DNA of 64,000 nucleotides from Bimuria novae-zelandiae CBS 107.79 (GCA_010015655.1 ML976675.1:457291-521290), one strand, 5' to 3'; shown: positions 21,901 through 35,973, counted from the stretch's first letter. Made by a program: numbers and translations. The notes: generated by a model not told the origin, from the sequence alone.

Positions 21901-24900
21901 GACACGAGGCAGCATGTATGGCGCCACGCTGCATCTTGGTGGCACCGTTGCAAGTTACAGTACCCCTCAGTCCTCTACCTGATCGTACCCTTGCACCATA
22001 TGTCCACCCTAGTCCCCCCACTCCGCCCCTCATGACCGCGCCCTCCAACGACGGCTTCATTTGGCGCTTGACTGGGCATGTCGTTGTGACATGTAAACAA
22101 CCAACCCGTAACACTAGCAGACCGCTCTCACCAACGCGCATGAACCCGCCGTGCAACTTTGACAGACCCACAGCCTCGTGTGTCTGAGATAGCCCCCATT
22201 GAACCCCACCTTCGTCCCGCATCTACAGCCCATACGGCATCCCAATGAACAGCTCGCTGACACTTCTATTATCACGAGCGCCTTTCGGCCGCGGCGCTTG
22301 GTTGTCTTCCTGTGGTCATTGATCACGCCAGAGGAAACCACCTGCCCGCGGCGCTCGGCTCCGTCAGGGCGCACTTGAAATACATTCACAACCTTGGAAG
22401 GCACGACCAGAGACGTCTTGAAGCCGGCTGAGGCCGCAGCAAGCCCACTAGCCTAAAATGAGCAAATATTCCTGCCTATTTTCGACACCAACATCGGTGC
22501 CAAAGGATTCATCCCGACCAGCTGTCACCGGTCTGCTGCAGCACGAGCAATAACGTTGCGTTGGTGCCACCGTTCCTGGCGACCCGAACTGTAAGCTTAC
22601 GCCCTGCAGTCAGCCAGCTACCGAAACTCAAATTCAAGTTCATACAGTACAACTGCGAGGCACTATCGCGAACGATCCCCATTGGAGCCGTTCTCGTGTT
22701 CCCCGCGGTGCCTGACGATGCTCGCGTTGGCTTACCGGCACCTTCGTCTGAGGCCACCACCACACGTCGAACAAGGGCACTTACCCGAGACGTTTATTAT
22801 CAAACACCTTCCAAGGCTCCAAGGCCTCGTGTGTTTGATGGTGGGGGTGGTTACGGATTGCATTTGGCTCGGCATGCTGCGCTTCTTGCGCAAACGCGCA
22901 TGTAGCACTAGACCTGCAGCTGCAGTGTCGCTACAGGATTTACTTTTCCGGTCAATCCCGTCATTTTTGCGGTCTCATGATCAGGTCGACGCGCAGACGC
23001 ATGGGTTTAATGCTTAAACCAACTGCTATAGCCTCCCACAGGCATGCATGGGTAGAAACAGGTAATTCTCAATCTAATGCGACTGCTTACATAGGTACGA
23101 TACCCAGCCCCACACTCCAACACTGGAAGCACCCGCGGAGTCACGCAGTTGGACTGGTCGTGCACACCCTGCAAATTGCTGAAGAATACCAACAAGCAGT
23201 ATTCGGCGACCGAGACAGATGCAGACCGGAAGCATCAGCGTTTCGCAGCACAACGTGAGAAAACGTGGGCTGCTGCAAAACTCCTGTACGGGGAAGCGTC
23301 CGGAAATCTGCAACGCCATTTCGATGCAGTTAACAAGCACATCAGATCACATGTACCTCTTGCGAGACGCACACTTGCACGCGCCTCATCCTGCGTGGCT
23401 TCAATCCTTGTCTGCAGATCCCCATGCTTCGTCTTGACCCACAAGGCTTGCAGGGCTCCTGGCAATGCTGATGACTGTTCGTCGGGCAGCAAGGCTGCAG
23501 CTTGCTCACCGCTTAAGCGGCAATCCACACGATGTAGGTGAACCTCAGGCAATTCATCCGCCAGTAGACAACACGTCAGATCAACAGCATAGACAACCCA
23601 GGACGTCATTGTGAATGTTACCTATTTTGCGGAACGCTTATCTCGGGTATGCTAAAGTGTATCGAGATCCACTTGCAAATTTCCGTCATGCTGGACTTGG
23701 TCGTTGTTACGCGAGGCATTGACACGAGTACACACGATTCCAAAACCACAACGGCTGTAGAGTCCGGGAGGAAGTAGGAGACACCCATAGAGCCGCTGAG
23801 CGGTAAAGTACCTGTAACAAACGCATGCTGAATAAAGTTTTCCGTTGGCAAAGCCTAGTATATCCGCTGACAGTGTCCTTACAGGCTCATTACTCTACAA
23901 CTTTCGTACCTGGGCATTTCCACCGAGTCCTGATTCTGCCCAGACGGAAGTGATTGGTCCACTTTAAGCCCACATGAGCGCTCCCAGGCACAAGCATGGA
24001 AGACAATGCCACACAAACGGCTCGGAAAGCCGGTAATAATTGCATCTCAATCCCTCAACAACATTTTGCGATATTGGTATCGACGGTGGCGACGGTTGCT
24101 CAGACGCTTACGGAATCGAACGATGGTTGCGACTCGAGAGTCCCTGTAGATCATTAACTCCACAGCATCGCCAGGCTAGCACTGCTCTGAGCTTGACAAT
24201 TTGAAAGTCCTATCCTAATCTGAATAATCCACCCGAGCATATACGAATCCCACTTTCGTGACTGCTCGTTAACGAACCTTATCCAGCTTAATTAGCACCT
24301 CATACTCAAGTTGCGTACACCTTCCTGCTGCCACAAACAGGTCTGCGCAATGTACCCCAGGTGCAGGAAACATTCGCCAAATTTTGCCGAATTGCATCGC
24401 TGTGAGCCAAGCATCCATTCGCATCCCTACACCATTTCATCCGCTCACCTTTCCTATCGCCTCTTAGACTCCGCGGGCTCGCACGAAACCTTACTGTATT
24501 CCTGAGGTTCTCCAGTCGGTTGCGGCACGTACCATGCTTGAGCTGTCGCGCAACGCGCGCTTAGCAAAATGATGCACGTTCATCCCACGCTGCATCCTGC
24601 GTATTGCACATCATTGGATTTTTGGGGATTTGATCAAACCGTAGGCGTCGGATCGACGTGCTCGCGCTGCAGCACATATGTGCGTAGGAGGTGCAGTCGC
24701 GGCAGCCCTTGCAGCGCGAGGCGACAGCTATCGCATCGTCTGGAGACTGGCAGCCGCGCTGACAGTGCCAACCGGTACCTGAAACGTGCTCACGGAGATG
24801 CGAGTGGGATCCGTCAGGTGCCGCGTCAGAGGATCAGACCACACGTTCGCGGAGGTGACAGTTGAGAGACTATCGTTTCAATCAATCGGCCTGGGGTACG

Positions 24901-25924
24901 TATCCAACGATGCTATTTCCAACCTTGCATGTCAATTCATCATGGGACCTGAGTATGTATACCACTTGATAGTGACAGCCACCATCGGATTCGCATGCTC
25001 CATCACTATCAAAGGATAACAATCTCAAATGTTATTCTTAAACCCCGTCAGGACTGCATGCAGCATGCCACACGCAATCCCCCGCCGACCCCTCGCCTCA
25101 ACGTGTCAGAGAGTCATGCCCGTCAGCACCATGCTCAACGCGGTATCTCTTCGCAACACGCTTCCCTGATCATTCACCACTCACCATCACCACTCCTCCC
25201 CCATAACCTAACCGCATCTCCACTATCTCGTTGATCAATGTCGTCCTGAACATCTGCATGCTTTCCTATCTTCTCCGCCATGCCGATCACTCTCCTCCTC
25301 AAATCTCACACCAACCTGGTAACTGGTACTCTACCGGTGCGCTCTAGCTCTATCGTGATCACCGCTCCACCGTGACGCCTGCCGGATTGTCATCATTCCT
25401 CACCGATCGTGTGTGCCACTCGACAGGGTGCTGAGTCAGAGGACTTTGTACGCCTCCGGGTGTAAGAGACGGGCTGAATAGAAATACCCGCCTCACTCGC
25501 ACGGTAGTACTGGGGTTCGGTATTCATGAATGAGGTGTAACTTGCGAGCCTACATTTGTGGTCCACCCGAGGGTACGCCTATTTGCTAACGAGTATCGGG
25601 TCCGTGGCTTGAGGACGAAACAGCAACCTTCGTGAATCATCGCGATGTCATCTTAAGAAGGTTTGGAGGAAGGGTGCCTGTTGGCTTCATGTGAAGAGGG
25701 GAATGCGTTCACGCTGTTTGTCTCTCGTTCGCACGAAAACGAGTTACAAGACTCGCAGTAAGTTCTTGATGGAATTTGCCCGTCCCTGTGAACCCTTATA
25801 GATTGGTTTTAACTTTTTCGAATGAGATTTTGATACTATCTGCGGAAAGTGCTCTTGGTTCTGGTCTGCCGACCTTGGCTAGTTTCCCCATTATCTCCTA
25901 TAGTAGTTACCTCCGCCTACCTTC
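18963..25924. other. Gene-poor interval of about 7 kb
   Basis: I find no gene with domain or splice support. A run of 21 T lies at 19424-19444. A promoter-like arrangement occurs around 20855 (GATATATAAG) followed by C/T-rich leader sequence and an ATG at 20978, but that frame closes at 21079 after 33 codons and is Pro-rich, so it is at best a relic or tiny peptide. Frames around 20767-21597, 21785-22222, 22561-22905 and 23149-23609 are open on one or both strands, without motifs and often overlapping. Base composition is near that of the flanks, so this is not an obvious AT-rich repeat block. Confidence 0.45.
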
Positions 25925-27327
25925 CTATTCAACACTGTACAGCTTCAGTAACGAAGTAAAGTCCCCTTCCTTCCCAGCCTGTTCCATTAGACTCAACGCC
26001 CCATTACCCAGATGCAGCGGTATCCTCTGATTCCGCGCCTCCGTAACAACCGCCTTCAGCGCATCCCTATAGCTCTTCAGACTCGCTTCTCCCTCGTTTT
26101 GCTTGCCCTCCAATATATCAATCATCTTCGGGGCCTGCTCTTTGAACACAGCACTTCCTCCCGCCGCCTCAACGCAAAGCTCGTAGTACTGCCCTAGTGA
26201 GACGCCGAGGTGTTTCGCGAACGAGACGCCCTCGGCCGCCGCGACGAGGTGGATGCCGATGAGCAGGTCGCTGACGAGCTCGAGCTTTGCTTTCTTCTCA
26301 TCGTCCGAGCGAGACGATTGTATGCTGGCGACGGGCTCGGTTGTCCAGAGACGCACGAGGCCGGCGTCGTCGTTGGCGCCGTAGTCCTTGTTTAGTCCCG
26401 TGATGTAGAGTTGCTCTGCGGTGGCGCACAGGGGTACGGGGAAGTCGACAAGGTTCGCCATGGACGTGATGATGCCCTGTTCCCCGTATCAGTACTTCTA
26501 CCCTTTCCTCCCTTCACCGCCCTCCCCAACGCAATCCACGAGGGAAAAAAACGAGAAGGGGTTACGCCACTTACGGTATCCTTCAAAATAATCGTCACCG
26601 CACTCGCGCCAGGGAAATAATCCTCAGCCAACGTCCTCACGCTCCTATTCTCAAACATAAAACTCCACGCCTTCCCCCCGATCACATGGTCCCTGACCTC
26701 CTTCCCATTCAGCCCCAGCCCCGCCGCGAAGCCAAACGCCTCGGACACAGAGATGATGTGGATGGCCGCCAGCACCTGATGCACCATTTTCATATTGCTC
26801 CCCGCGCCGACGCCGCCGTCGACGATAAATAACTTCCCCGGCGCAGTCAGCTCGTCGAGGAGCCATTTCCCCTTCTCGAACGCGGCGCCCGACGCGCCCG
26901 CCATGATACTCAGCGTGCCGTTTGCAGCGCGGATCGCGCCGCCCGAGACGGGTGCGTCGATGAAGTACACGTCGCTGCGGCCGATGTCTTCTAATTTCTT
27001 ACTCACGCTCTGTGCGTAGGAAGAGGGCACTGTGCTGGTGAGGTACAGGACGGCGTTTTGGGGGAGGGCGGCGACGATGCCGTCGGTGCCGAAGAGGGCT
27101 TGTTCGGCTTGCGCCGCCGTGGCGACCATGCAGATGTAGAAGGCTTTGTCTTTTGCGGATTCCGAGAGTGAGGACGAGGGCGTGCCGCCCGCCGAGGCGA
27201 AGCGGGAGAGGGTGGGTGCGTAGACGTCGTAGCCGGTGACGGGGTAGGATTGGGATACCAGGTGCGTGGCCATGCCGAAGCCCATGGCGCCGAGGCCGCA
27301 GAAGCCGATGGCGGGTTTGGTCGTCAT
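25925..27327 (-). CDS. 6PGDH/3-hydroxyisobutyrate dehydrogenase-family NAD(P)-dependent dehydrogenase with two C-terminal domains
   Basis: Exon 1 is 27327-26575 (251 codons from ATG) and exon 2 is 26476-25925. The 98-base intron has a GTAAGT donor and a GAACAG acceptor, giving 434 residues. The Rossmann motif GFCGLGAMGFGMA is at the N-terminus and the substrate signature FIDAPVSGG near residue 126. The catalytic-lysine segment GAGSNMKMVHQVL is near residue 176. A first all-helical 6PGDH-type C-terminal domain covers about 170-290. A second, related helical domain follows from about 310 (LVSDLLIGIHLVAAAEGVSFAKHLG). Normal HIBADH proteins of about 300 residues have one such domain. The extended form occurs in fungal and some other proteins, often labelled oxidoreductase. 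It should oxidise or reduce a beta-hydroxy acid, but the substrate is unknown. The leader lacks a clear mitochondrial presequence. Confidence 0.88.
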
Positions 27328-28074
27328 GGTGGTGAGGAGAGGTGTGGGAATGCGGTGGTGTACAACGAGGTGTCTTTGTAGGAGAAGGTAGATATCCTGA
27401 GTCGACAACAGCTATATGATGCTATATTCGAACTGCCTTCTACTCACTCGCGTCAGCACCCTTCACAAAACCTTCAGCTCATTCACGACTCACAGACGAG
27501 AGTGAAAGTGTCAATCCGCACAAGGTTTGCAGATGTCGTGAGTCTACCGGAATCCTGGAAGACGCAACTTTCGGCATCTCATCCGAAGCACTCCTGCACC
27601 TCTAATACCTGACCACATGGATAATATTAATCCTTGATCTCCACCCCACGCGTCTCAACAAAACAGTCCTTCCTTCCAGCCGCATCTCAGGCGAAAAATG
27701 GCTCTTGAACACGAACTCGCACCGGCAAAAGTGCTGGTAAAACCTCCAGGGAGGCGGAAATGCCCCGCACTACGACGAAGTGGGATGGAGGGGTAGCTTG
27801 ACCGGCAAATATAGCGTCAGGGAGCGGGTGGGCCGGCTTTTGATGTATTTGATCCGTTGCCGAAGGACAGAGATGAGCTTGTGAAAACACTTCAGGTAGG
27901 GCATTTAGTGGAATCTTGATCAAGCCAGCATGCAATATGTACCTAAACGCGCATATGTATACGGAACAGACAAATAGAGGCACCACTTCAATGCTCACCA
28001 ATGCAACCTCCAAAGTACGTCCGAAGACAGAAAAGACAAAAACACCAGCGCTATGCCGGAACAGATATCTCCTC
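27328..28074. other. Intergenic region between the dehydrogenase start and the Fab1 stop
   Basis: The first part should hold the dehydrogenase promoter, because that gene reads leftward. The remainder is the 3' flank of the Fab1 gene. No gene or clear site is visible. Confidence 0.4.
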
Positions 28075-31000
28075 TCATATGCGCGTCGAGGCCTCCGCTT
28101 TCTCCATCTCCCCACCTTCCACCACCATGACCTGCGGCGTTGCGCTCCCTGGACCCGGTTCCAGCATGATCGTCTTGCGGGTACCCAAAGTCGCCCCTCC
28201 TACCACCCTACCCGCGAACTGATGCCAGCAATTGGGTGCTTGCAAAATGTACTTGTCCATAGCGCTCCGGAAGCGGTTGCGATAGTCGCGCGGCGAAGTA
28301 ATAGTAGGCTTATTCTTGCCGCGGTCTTTGATCCAAGATTCGAGCTTCTTATCCCAAGTATAAGTGCGAATGCAGTCTATTTCAGTCAGTGCCTCATCAC
28401 CCAAAGAAGGAAAAGGGCTAGGGTCAAGATTTACCAATGATACCGACGATGATCTCGTGATTCGCATCGTCGAAGCCGGCCATCAGACTGTAGTCCATGA
28501 CGTTGTTCTGGGAAAGGAAGAGCGTGTCATTCCACACGCTCGCTTTGAGCAATTTCTTGGTGTGCTCCCTGACAAAGATTGGCGTTTCGCTGTAGATGAT
28601 ATCGACGAGGTTTTCATCCAGAAGGACCTCATCGCGCTCACCAGTAGACTCAATCTTGCGGTTGCGCATACTACCTTTGAGATCGTAGCGCCGGTTGGGT
28701 TCGCGATCGTAGAACAGGTTCTCCATGACGAGCATGTACCAATCGAAATCGCGACCAGTGGGTGTCTTGATCTGAACTTGGAAAAGCCCGAACATCTTCG
28801 CAATCACAGAGGGCAGGCCTTTGAACAGATTTTGATGTGTGAAGGCAAAGTAATTCGGCGCAAAGCGGAAGAAAGCTTGTACCTCGATAGGTGACAGACT
28901 CTTCAGGACGAAGCGGTCATCGAGCGTCTTGAGAAAGATGGACTTAGACTTGCCGCCCTTAGAGTCCCACTTGGAGCAGCGGGAGAGCGACTCGACGAAG
29001 CGGTCTGCCACACCACATTTGCGGCGAAGAGCATCGAAAGATTGAGCGTAAAAAATCTTGCACTGCGCTTTGACACCGCGATTGTTGAACCCATACCTGA
29101 TGTTGCTGTTCGCTTCGTGGAGCAGATTTCGTTCGATGGACGCCTCCGAAGCTTCGAGACCGCTGCCCCCTTTCGCTGAAGTAAAAGAGTCGCCACGGAA
29201 GGATTGAAGCTGAGCAACATAGTGAGGTGCGGAGAGCGCAAGTGCAATGATTGAACTTGGCTCGTCTTCCCGAACGATGATGTCGGAGTCTTCCCATACA
29301 TGCTCTATTTGTGCGAACGGGTAGTCGAGGGGTGTCCAACCACTTGCCGACCGCTCGGACCAGAAGCTGGTCAACATTCTCATGAGGGTGGTCTTTTCAT
29401 GTTTCGGTATTTCTAGAGAAGTCTCCAACTGAGAGTCAGTCATAGAAAGGATATCTGAGTCAGGTAAGGGTACATCCTCGGGAGCGATTTCAACGTCGCT
29501 CATTTCATTGTCAATGTCCGAAGGAGGATGATTGGGGGTAGGGGGTTGGCTTTCTTCGACGGGATGAGCATCGGAATCTTTAGGATGTCGTTCTTCAACC
29601 GGCGAACCAGAAGCAGTTGTTGTTCCTGTTGTCTCTGTCAAGCCACTGTTTTCGAGCGTGCTGTTGTCCATGCTAATCCGTGTTGGGGAACCCTGAAGCT
29701 CTTCATCTGACGGGCTATGCTCTTGTACAGCTTCGTGGACATCCTTGTATACCTCAACGATAGGTTTCGATGTTGCTAATGGGTAAGCCCGGGCTTGTCG
29801 ATTACGTTCGTTCCGCCGCTCGCGCATCCGCTCCCTTTGGAACTCACGCGAAAGTTGCTCAAAGTGCTCGGCAAGCTTAGACACTTTGGAAGCTTCCTTT
29901 TGATGTCTAAAAATGGGTATTGAGCGAGGTATTTTTGACGTGGACTTTGATTGCTTGAAGGGGCCGAGGGATAATCTATCGGCTATTCGGTCCATAGCTT
30001 TCGAAATATCGCCGCCTGCCTTCTGTGGTGGTTCGAACGGTTTGTTGAAAACGGTGCCACGTGGAGGGCTAGGGTTCTTAGGAATACCTCCAGGTTGCGA
30101 TTGAGTTCGAACCAGTGCTGTGGGTCTTGTAACAGGACCACCACTTTCGCGACGGATAGCATCTACCAGGCGAGGGATCTTGCTCTCTAGCGGACCACCT
30201 GTGGGATGGGAATGCGCGGGTGATGTGGGCATCTTTTCAATCGCCTCGGCAACACTTTTGTCAATCGGATCCACTCGCGGAAGCGCTGTAGGTGTGGGCG
30301 ATCCGGGTCTACTTGAGTCCTGTTCTGGAGACAGCGTCGGGGTTTTCAAGAGGTCCTCACTCGGTGGAGAGGAATGGTCTGAGATTCTGGTAGACACAGC
30401 CAAATCAAGATGCCGCACTTCATCTCGTTCTAGCGCATTGTACGGTGTCTTGGCTGGCAAAAGTTTGTCTGTTTGGGGGTCCGCCGCTGCAGGTGTAGCC
30501 TCGGATGCCTTATGGGGCCTAGCATCTGTCGGTGCGTTGCTTTGTGACTGATCCTCCTCTACCACGGAATTCAGCATGTCGCGCGCACGCTCGGGTGACA
30601 TGTTTGAAGGCATGGGTGGCAATGCAAGGGGTTCACCCTTCTCATTTATCGGCGTCTCTTCCGCAGACTCCGACTCCTCGTCCACAGAAGTCAATGAACT
30701 TGTAGACTCATCGCGCTCCAAGAAGAGCTTCTTCAGTTGCAAAGTTGCCAGTCGTCTGATATCCTTTTCGGACGGAAAGTACTGTTGTTCAAACTCGGTA
30801 AACGCCTCGTCCCACGCGATGGCCTTCTCCTGTATTGCACGGATGGCTCGGTTCATTGGAATGATCTCGTAATATTTTGAGTTCATGTATTTGTCCTGGA
30901 GTTTTGCCTTCAGCCATTCGTGCTCGTCATTTGCGCGCTTCATTAGCTTCTCAACCTCCGCTCTGCATAACTCGACCTTCTCAGGAATGACGCTCTCGAC

Positions 31001-34000
31001 ATGAATGCCTCGGATTCGCGAGCGAACAGACGCCATGAATTTATCGAGCCTCTCTTCGATCTTGAGGTACTGGTCGTTCTTCAATCGGAGATCGCTGTCC
31101 ACTTTCCAGGTTACAATGGGCCGAGGGACGATTACCTCGTAAAGAGAGACTGGATCGTACTGAACGCGCATCACTGAATTGGCAAATCCAAAATACCGAA
31201 CATGATCTTTATGAATGTCGTGGGGGCAAAGACCAGCTCGCGGATGCAGTTGACTGCTCCAGAAAGTCAACTCAAGGTACTTGGCGAATGAATATTTCCA
31301 GGTACTGTCGGACATGGGCATGACTTGGGTCTCCTGTCCACATACTCTGCAGCAGCTCCACATCAAGATGGTGTTCTGCAAACCCTTAATCTTCGAGGGA
31401 TACTTCTGCACGATTATGCTCATTTGACCTTCTCCGTGGACGTATTGCCGTGAGTGGTCCACCATTCTGCGGTTGCAACCATCAACCTCGCAAAGCGAGT
31501 TAGCCCCGTGACAAATGTCCTCAACATATTGACCCAATGTGCAATCTGGAGTGAAGCCGTCGTCGAAATCGTGCTCTTGGTAGAAGTTGAGTGCGATGAT
31601 ATCGGGGCCTATACACGGCGTTGAATAAGCAGTGTTGACAACACTGTAGAGTACTGCAATTTTTTGGTGGTTGAACGGGTCGAACAGTTCTACGTTGGTG
31701 GCCAAGTAGGCCTCCCATTGACGCTTTTGTGTTTTGTAGTTATGCAGTGCTTTGTCATACTCTGACGCGTGTACCGCATGCAGGAACTCGCGTACCTGTT
31801 TCGATGCCTGGTCAACGACCCCATGGACCATCTCTGGTTGGACAAGCTTGAACTTCTGTGGAGTGCCTTCAGTCTCCGTATCAGCGGTGGCGTACCGGTC
31901 TCGCAACTGTTTTAAATAGCCGAGCTTCTTTTCGGACTCGCGCGCCTGGTTGAGTAGGTATGGCTGCATAAACTTGACAAAAGGCGATGCAGACAAGATC
32001 TTCGTGCGATGGTTTCCGACCACTTCACTGTAGAAGGAAGGCGCCGATGCGTCTTGCATGGCCTGTGCAGGAGGCTCAGTTTTTTGGTGGTCTTCTCCGA
32101 CAACCGATAGTGCTTCGGTCGAAGAGGGAGTATCATCAGTGGCTTTGCTTTCTGCATTGGCTAAAGAACGTGAATCTTGATTCGAAGCCAATGTACTGCT
32201 GTTGGAGGGAGCAGGGATCAAAACGAATTCGTCCCGCATCAAACATGTCTCAAGCTTGAGATTGTACACAACGTAGCACATGAACTCGGTGATACGTTTA
32301 AGCTTTGCGAGGCTCTTTACTTCGTCACCTCGCAGGGCTATTGTGCAACCCAGGTCCGGCTGGCAACCCGACAAGAAAATGTAATTACGCTTGGAATTCT
32401 TGTGGACGTACGTCTTGACGTCGAAACTTCCGCTTCGTCCCAGGCGAGATGGATCGGCGAGTTGATCCACGGAGGATACAGGTTTTGATTGAGTGCATCG
32501 TGCGACCGCGTTCAGCACTGTCTCTTTGACGTTCGATACGACGGAAATACCCGCAGCTTCGATGAACTCTAGCGCAAGGCCAGATACGTTGCGGTGGACA
32601 AGCAGAACGTTGGGCTTGAGGGCAACGATCCGGTCAACGAGATTTCTGAGGTACTCTCTTTCCTGTGCAATGACAGGATCTAAGCTCATGAAATGTGTCT
32701 GATGACGCGCATATTCAAGGGCGAAGGTGATGATGAGGATCTTCGGATGGGCAATGTTGCGCTGCATGCTCTTTAGGGCAACATTCTTGGAAAAAATCAC
32801 GCCGGACACATAAGACGTATCGCGGGGTCTGCCACCGGGAATCTTCTTCAGCTTGATATAGTGCCGTATGTCAATATCGTCCCCACGATGCAGGTCCGGA
32901 TTAACATCGTCCGTGCATTGCAGTAGAATCGGAACAAGTGCTCTTTCCCAACTCGACGAATGTGATATGCCAGCATCTTGGAGCATCTGTTTCAAAAACT
33001 TGCGCACATGCTCCAAACTGGCCTGGTTGAGTTCAATCTGCGGAGCATTGCCACCTTGCATAGAGGCACTACGGGTAATCTTGGAAGTTGACGGCGGCAC
33101 TGGCGAAGGTTGTGACATAGTCGGCTGGGTACCGGGCGAGACTCCTCCAAAGCCAGCGCTGAAAGGCCTCAGAAGACTGTTGCTTTTAGAACGCCTGGGC
33201 GAAGGTCTATGCGTAACGCTGCTGACGCTGAGGTTCCTCCGTTTTGAGTGCCGATTGACATGACGACTTGTAATACTCGCGTTATCCGTGTCTCGGGCGT
33301 GGGCACCACCGAACGTGCTTCTCTCCGCTCTGCCCTTGCCCTTTCTCATAGCTGCCAGTAGTCCGCCGATGCCCGATCTCTCGCTTTCCATACTGGCATG
33401 AGACGGAGAGTCATCTCGCAGAGTAGCAAAGATGCTGGCCGGCTCATCCTCACTGGAGTCTTCATCCGACATGAACGGTGCGAGGTCTGGATCGATGATG
33501 TTATCATGATGGAAAGCAGGAAGTGCGGATCGACTTCGATGAAATTCGGTATGATACTGGTGGAAGGGTGCCCGATCGTCATGTCTTGGGTTGCGCATGT
33601 GCTGATGGTGCCGTTTATGACTAGAGGAGCGTGGTCGTCCACTTAGGGAGCGCAAAGACCGAGAAGAGCTAGGTCTGGGTAGCTGTGGGGCGACTTCGAT
33701 GACTGCTGAGCGACGTTTCTTCTCACTGCCCATCTTCCTGGACATGGGGATGCTGATAGTTGGAGTTCCAATCTTTGTATGATCGCTCTCGGAGGGGTCA
33801 AATTGGTCCATGTCCGGACTATTGTCGATGTGCTCATAAAGGGAAGCCTGATCCCCGTCGTCGGTGTACTCGGACGAGTCATCCCCATTACCCTGAATAA
33901 TGTCTTCACAAGGCTTGCAAACTCTGACATTCATGGTTTGGCCGAACATCTTGCCAGGTAAGATGGATGTGCACTTGGAATCGAATATTTGACCACACGT

Positions 34001-35266
34001 GCGACAGTGGTGCTTGCGCCGAAATGTCGAAAAGGCATCTCCACAATTGAAGCAGTCCTTCGCATTTTCGTCCCTCATCCAGTACTCTCGCCCCAGAAGT
34101 TTGCGCGGCAAATCCGACGAGGGGCCGTGCGTGGTAGTGCTGGGCGGCCTCATGGCAGGGCGTTGGAGTTCTTCAATCGGTGGCACGGTAGGACTGCGAA
34201 CTGTGATACTGGTCATGACGGAGCTCAGACCATCTGATGAGGACACTCTCGATGGGTGAAAGCCTGGCAGATGAGATGGTCCAACTTGAACTAACGGCGG
34301 TCGTTGAGGTGCTGGGGAGATCACAGGCGTCTGAGCACTGGCGGTTACATGCGGGACCTCAGTACTCTCTGAGCCATTGCTAGAAGTGTCTTTCATAGCT
34401 TTTGGGCTTGGCTTGTATTGATTCTCTGTTCGAGACGTCACCCTCGCAAGATCTTCGCCCGCAACGTCGAGTGGAAACGAAGGCCCAGGTTTAACCCTCC
34501 CACCATCTACAAGCACTACGTCATCTTCCGTGGTATCGCTCCTCTGTTCTACCAAGTCATAGTCACCTTTCTGCGGGCGGACACGCTCAGAACGGCCCGA
34601 AGGATATCGTGACGATTCTCTACTTTTCGAGCCAGTGGCTAAGCCGCTCGACAGACTGTGTTTGGATGTCGCTTCAGAGGGGATGGGGTCGTAGGGCTTG
34701 GTCATGGTGCTAAGAGGGCTAAGAGCAGCATCGTCTTCGCGGGACGTCTTGCCCGGCTCTATAGTAGATGTTGTAGATGGTCTGGAACGGGTGGTTCCGA
34801 GCGAGGATCTAGAATTATTCAACGAGGGTTTTGCAGATACGGCAGAGCTGGGCACGTTCGAGTCGCGGGAAGGCGGAGGTGGGTGGTCCGGGAATGTGGG
34901 CGCCAAGGGCGACTGCAGCCTCGAAGAAGGCACTGAGACTACTACTGGCGAGGACACAGCGGTCCCAGCGGGGCTCTTTGTGAGAGGCGGCTTTGTAGCT
35001 GCCTTGCTTTTCGAAGCTAAGCCAAGGGCCACGCCGTCGTCTGGGTGTTCGATGCCTGGCTCTTTGTTGCCACCCACAGAGGCCTTGAGACGGCTGTACA
35101 GACCACTCAGGCCGCTCTGCACCATGTCGAAGCTTTTGGCATCGTTGGTCGTGGACGCGGGTGGCGGCGACGTGAGGTCGTCGAAGGTGGTCAAGGCCTC
35201 GGAGCGCGATGCCGTGGCATGCAGCTGGTGGAGCGAGCCGTGCAGGCCCCGCGAATCTCGCGCCAT
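28075..35266 (-). CDS. FAB1: 1-phosphatidylinositol-3-phosphate 5-kinase (Fab1/PIKfyve)
   Basis: A very long first exon, 35266-28435, and a last exon, 28376-28075, are joined across a 58-base intron (donor GTAAAT, acceptor AATAG). The join restores [17 protein letters not shown], and the product is 2377 residues. The start is the first ATG in frame ([10 protein letters not shown]). Domains in order: a Ser/Pro-rich N-terminus; a FYVE zinc finger at about 393-457 ([21 protein letters not shown]) that binds PI3P; a Cpn60/TCP1-like region at about 770-1005; a Cys/His-rich middle; disordered linkers; and the PIP kinase domain from about 1990 to the end ([21 protein letters not shown]). The enzyme turns PI3P into PI(3,5)P2 on vacuole and endosome membranes and controls vacuole size and retrograde traffic. 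All key motifs look intact. It is divergent from the TPP1-like gene. Confidence 0.96.
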
Positions 35267-35973
35267 GGCTATTCGCGTGGATCGGGCCTGGCTATGGGTT
35301 GCTAAAGAGGCGTGGAGGATTGTGGCCACGGTTCGTGGACGGCATCAGGTATCGTTAGCGGAGGAAATCAAGGCGCGGTCGTCTTGAGTGAAAGGTAGCA
35401 TGGCCAGCGCAGGGACAAGGCAGTAAATGGCGAGGTATGGATAGGACGATTGGGTCAGAGTGAAAGGGCTTCCTGCAGTCGGTGGCGAGGCATGCGGGGG
35501 CGCGTGATTGCACAGCTCGAGGCAGCACTTGTTGCAGTGATGGTGGTGGTTTGGTGATGACGCAGCTCCCGAGGTCTGCAAGGCGGCAACTTCCGAACTT
35601 ATAATTGAATAGTACCGAAGTACATGCACGCAGCGCAAACGCGGATTTGGCACCACTCTCACACTCTGTGCTTCCAGTGACCAGACTGCTGTTGCTCGCA
35701 AACGCTTGGGATGGCACTGGTGTTGCGGGGCTCCATGTTCGCACCGCAGACACGAGAAGGCGCGTCCCCAGCTGCGCAGCAGCAAACAACACTTTGAACG
35801 CGTCAAAAGGACCTTTTGACGCTACACACCTTGTTGACTATTCACATTGCATTCTTAGGGTTCAGGTTACACCTGGTTTCATTTGACCGTTGGTCCATCA
35901 CTTGATGTGAGATTCGTTCACGCAACAGAGTCGTGTTGGCGCGCTAAGACGCGACTCCCGCGTGCGGGGACTC
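35267..35973. promoter_or_regulatory. Divergent intergenic region between FAB1 and the TPP1-like gene
   Basis: About 700 bases separate the two start codons. Both genes must be transcribed from here. No TATA box or known fungal motif stands out. A further 5' exon of the TPP1-like gene could lie here. Confidence 0.35.

Noticed and set aside
23149..23609. Overlapping frames of about 125-130 codons on opposite strands
   Set aside because: Both strands are open over the same bases and neither shows a recognisable motif.
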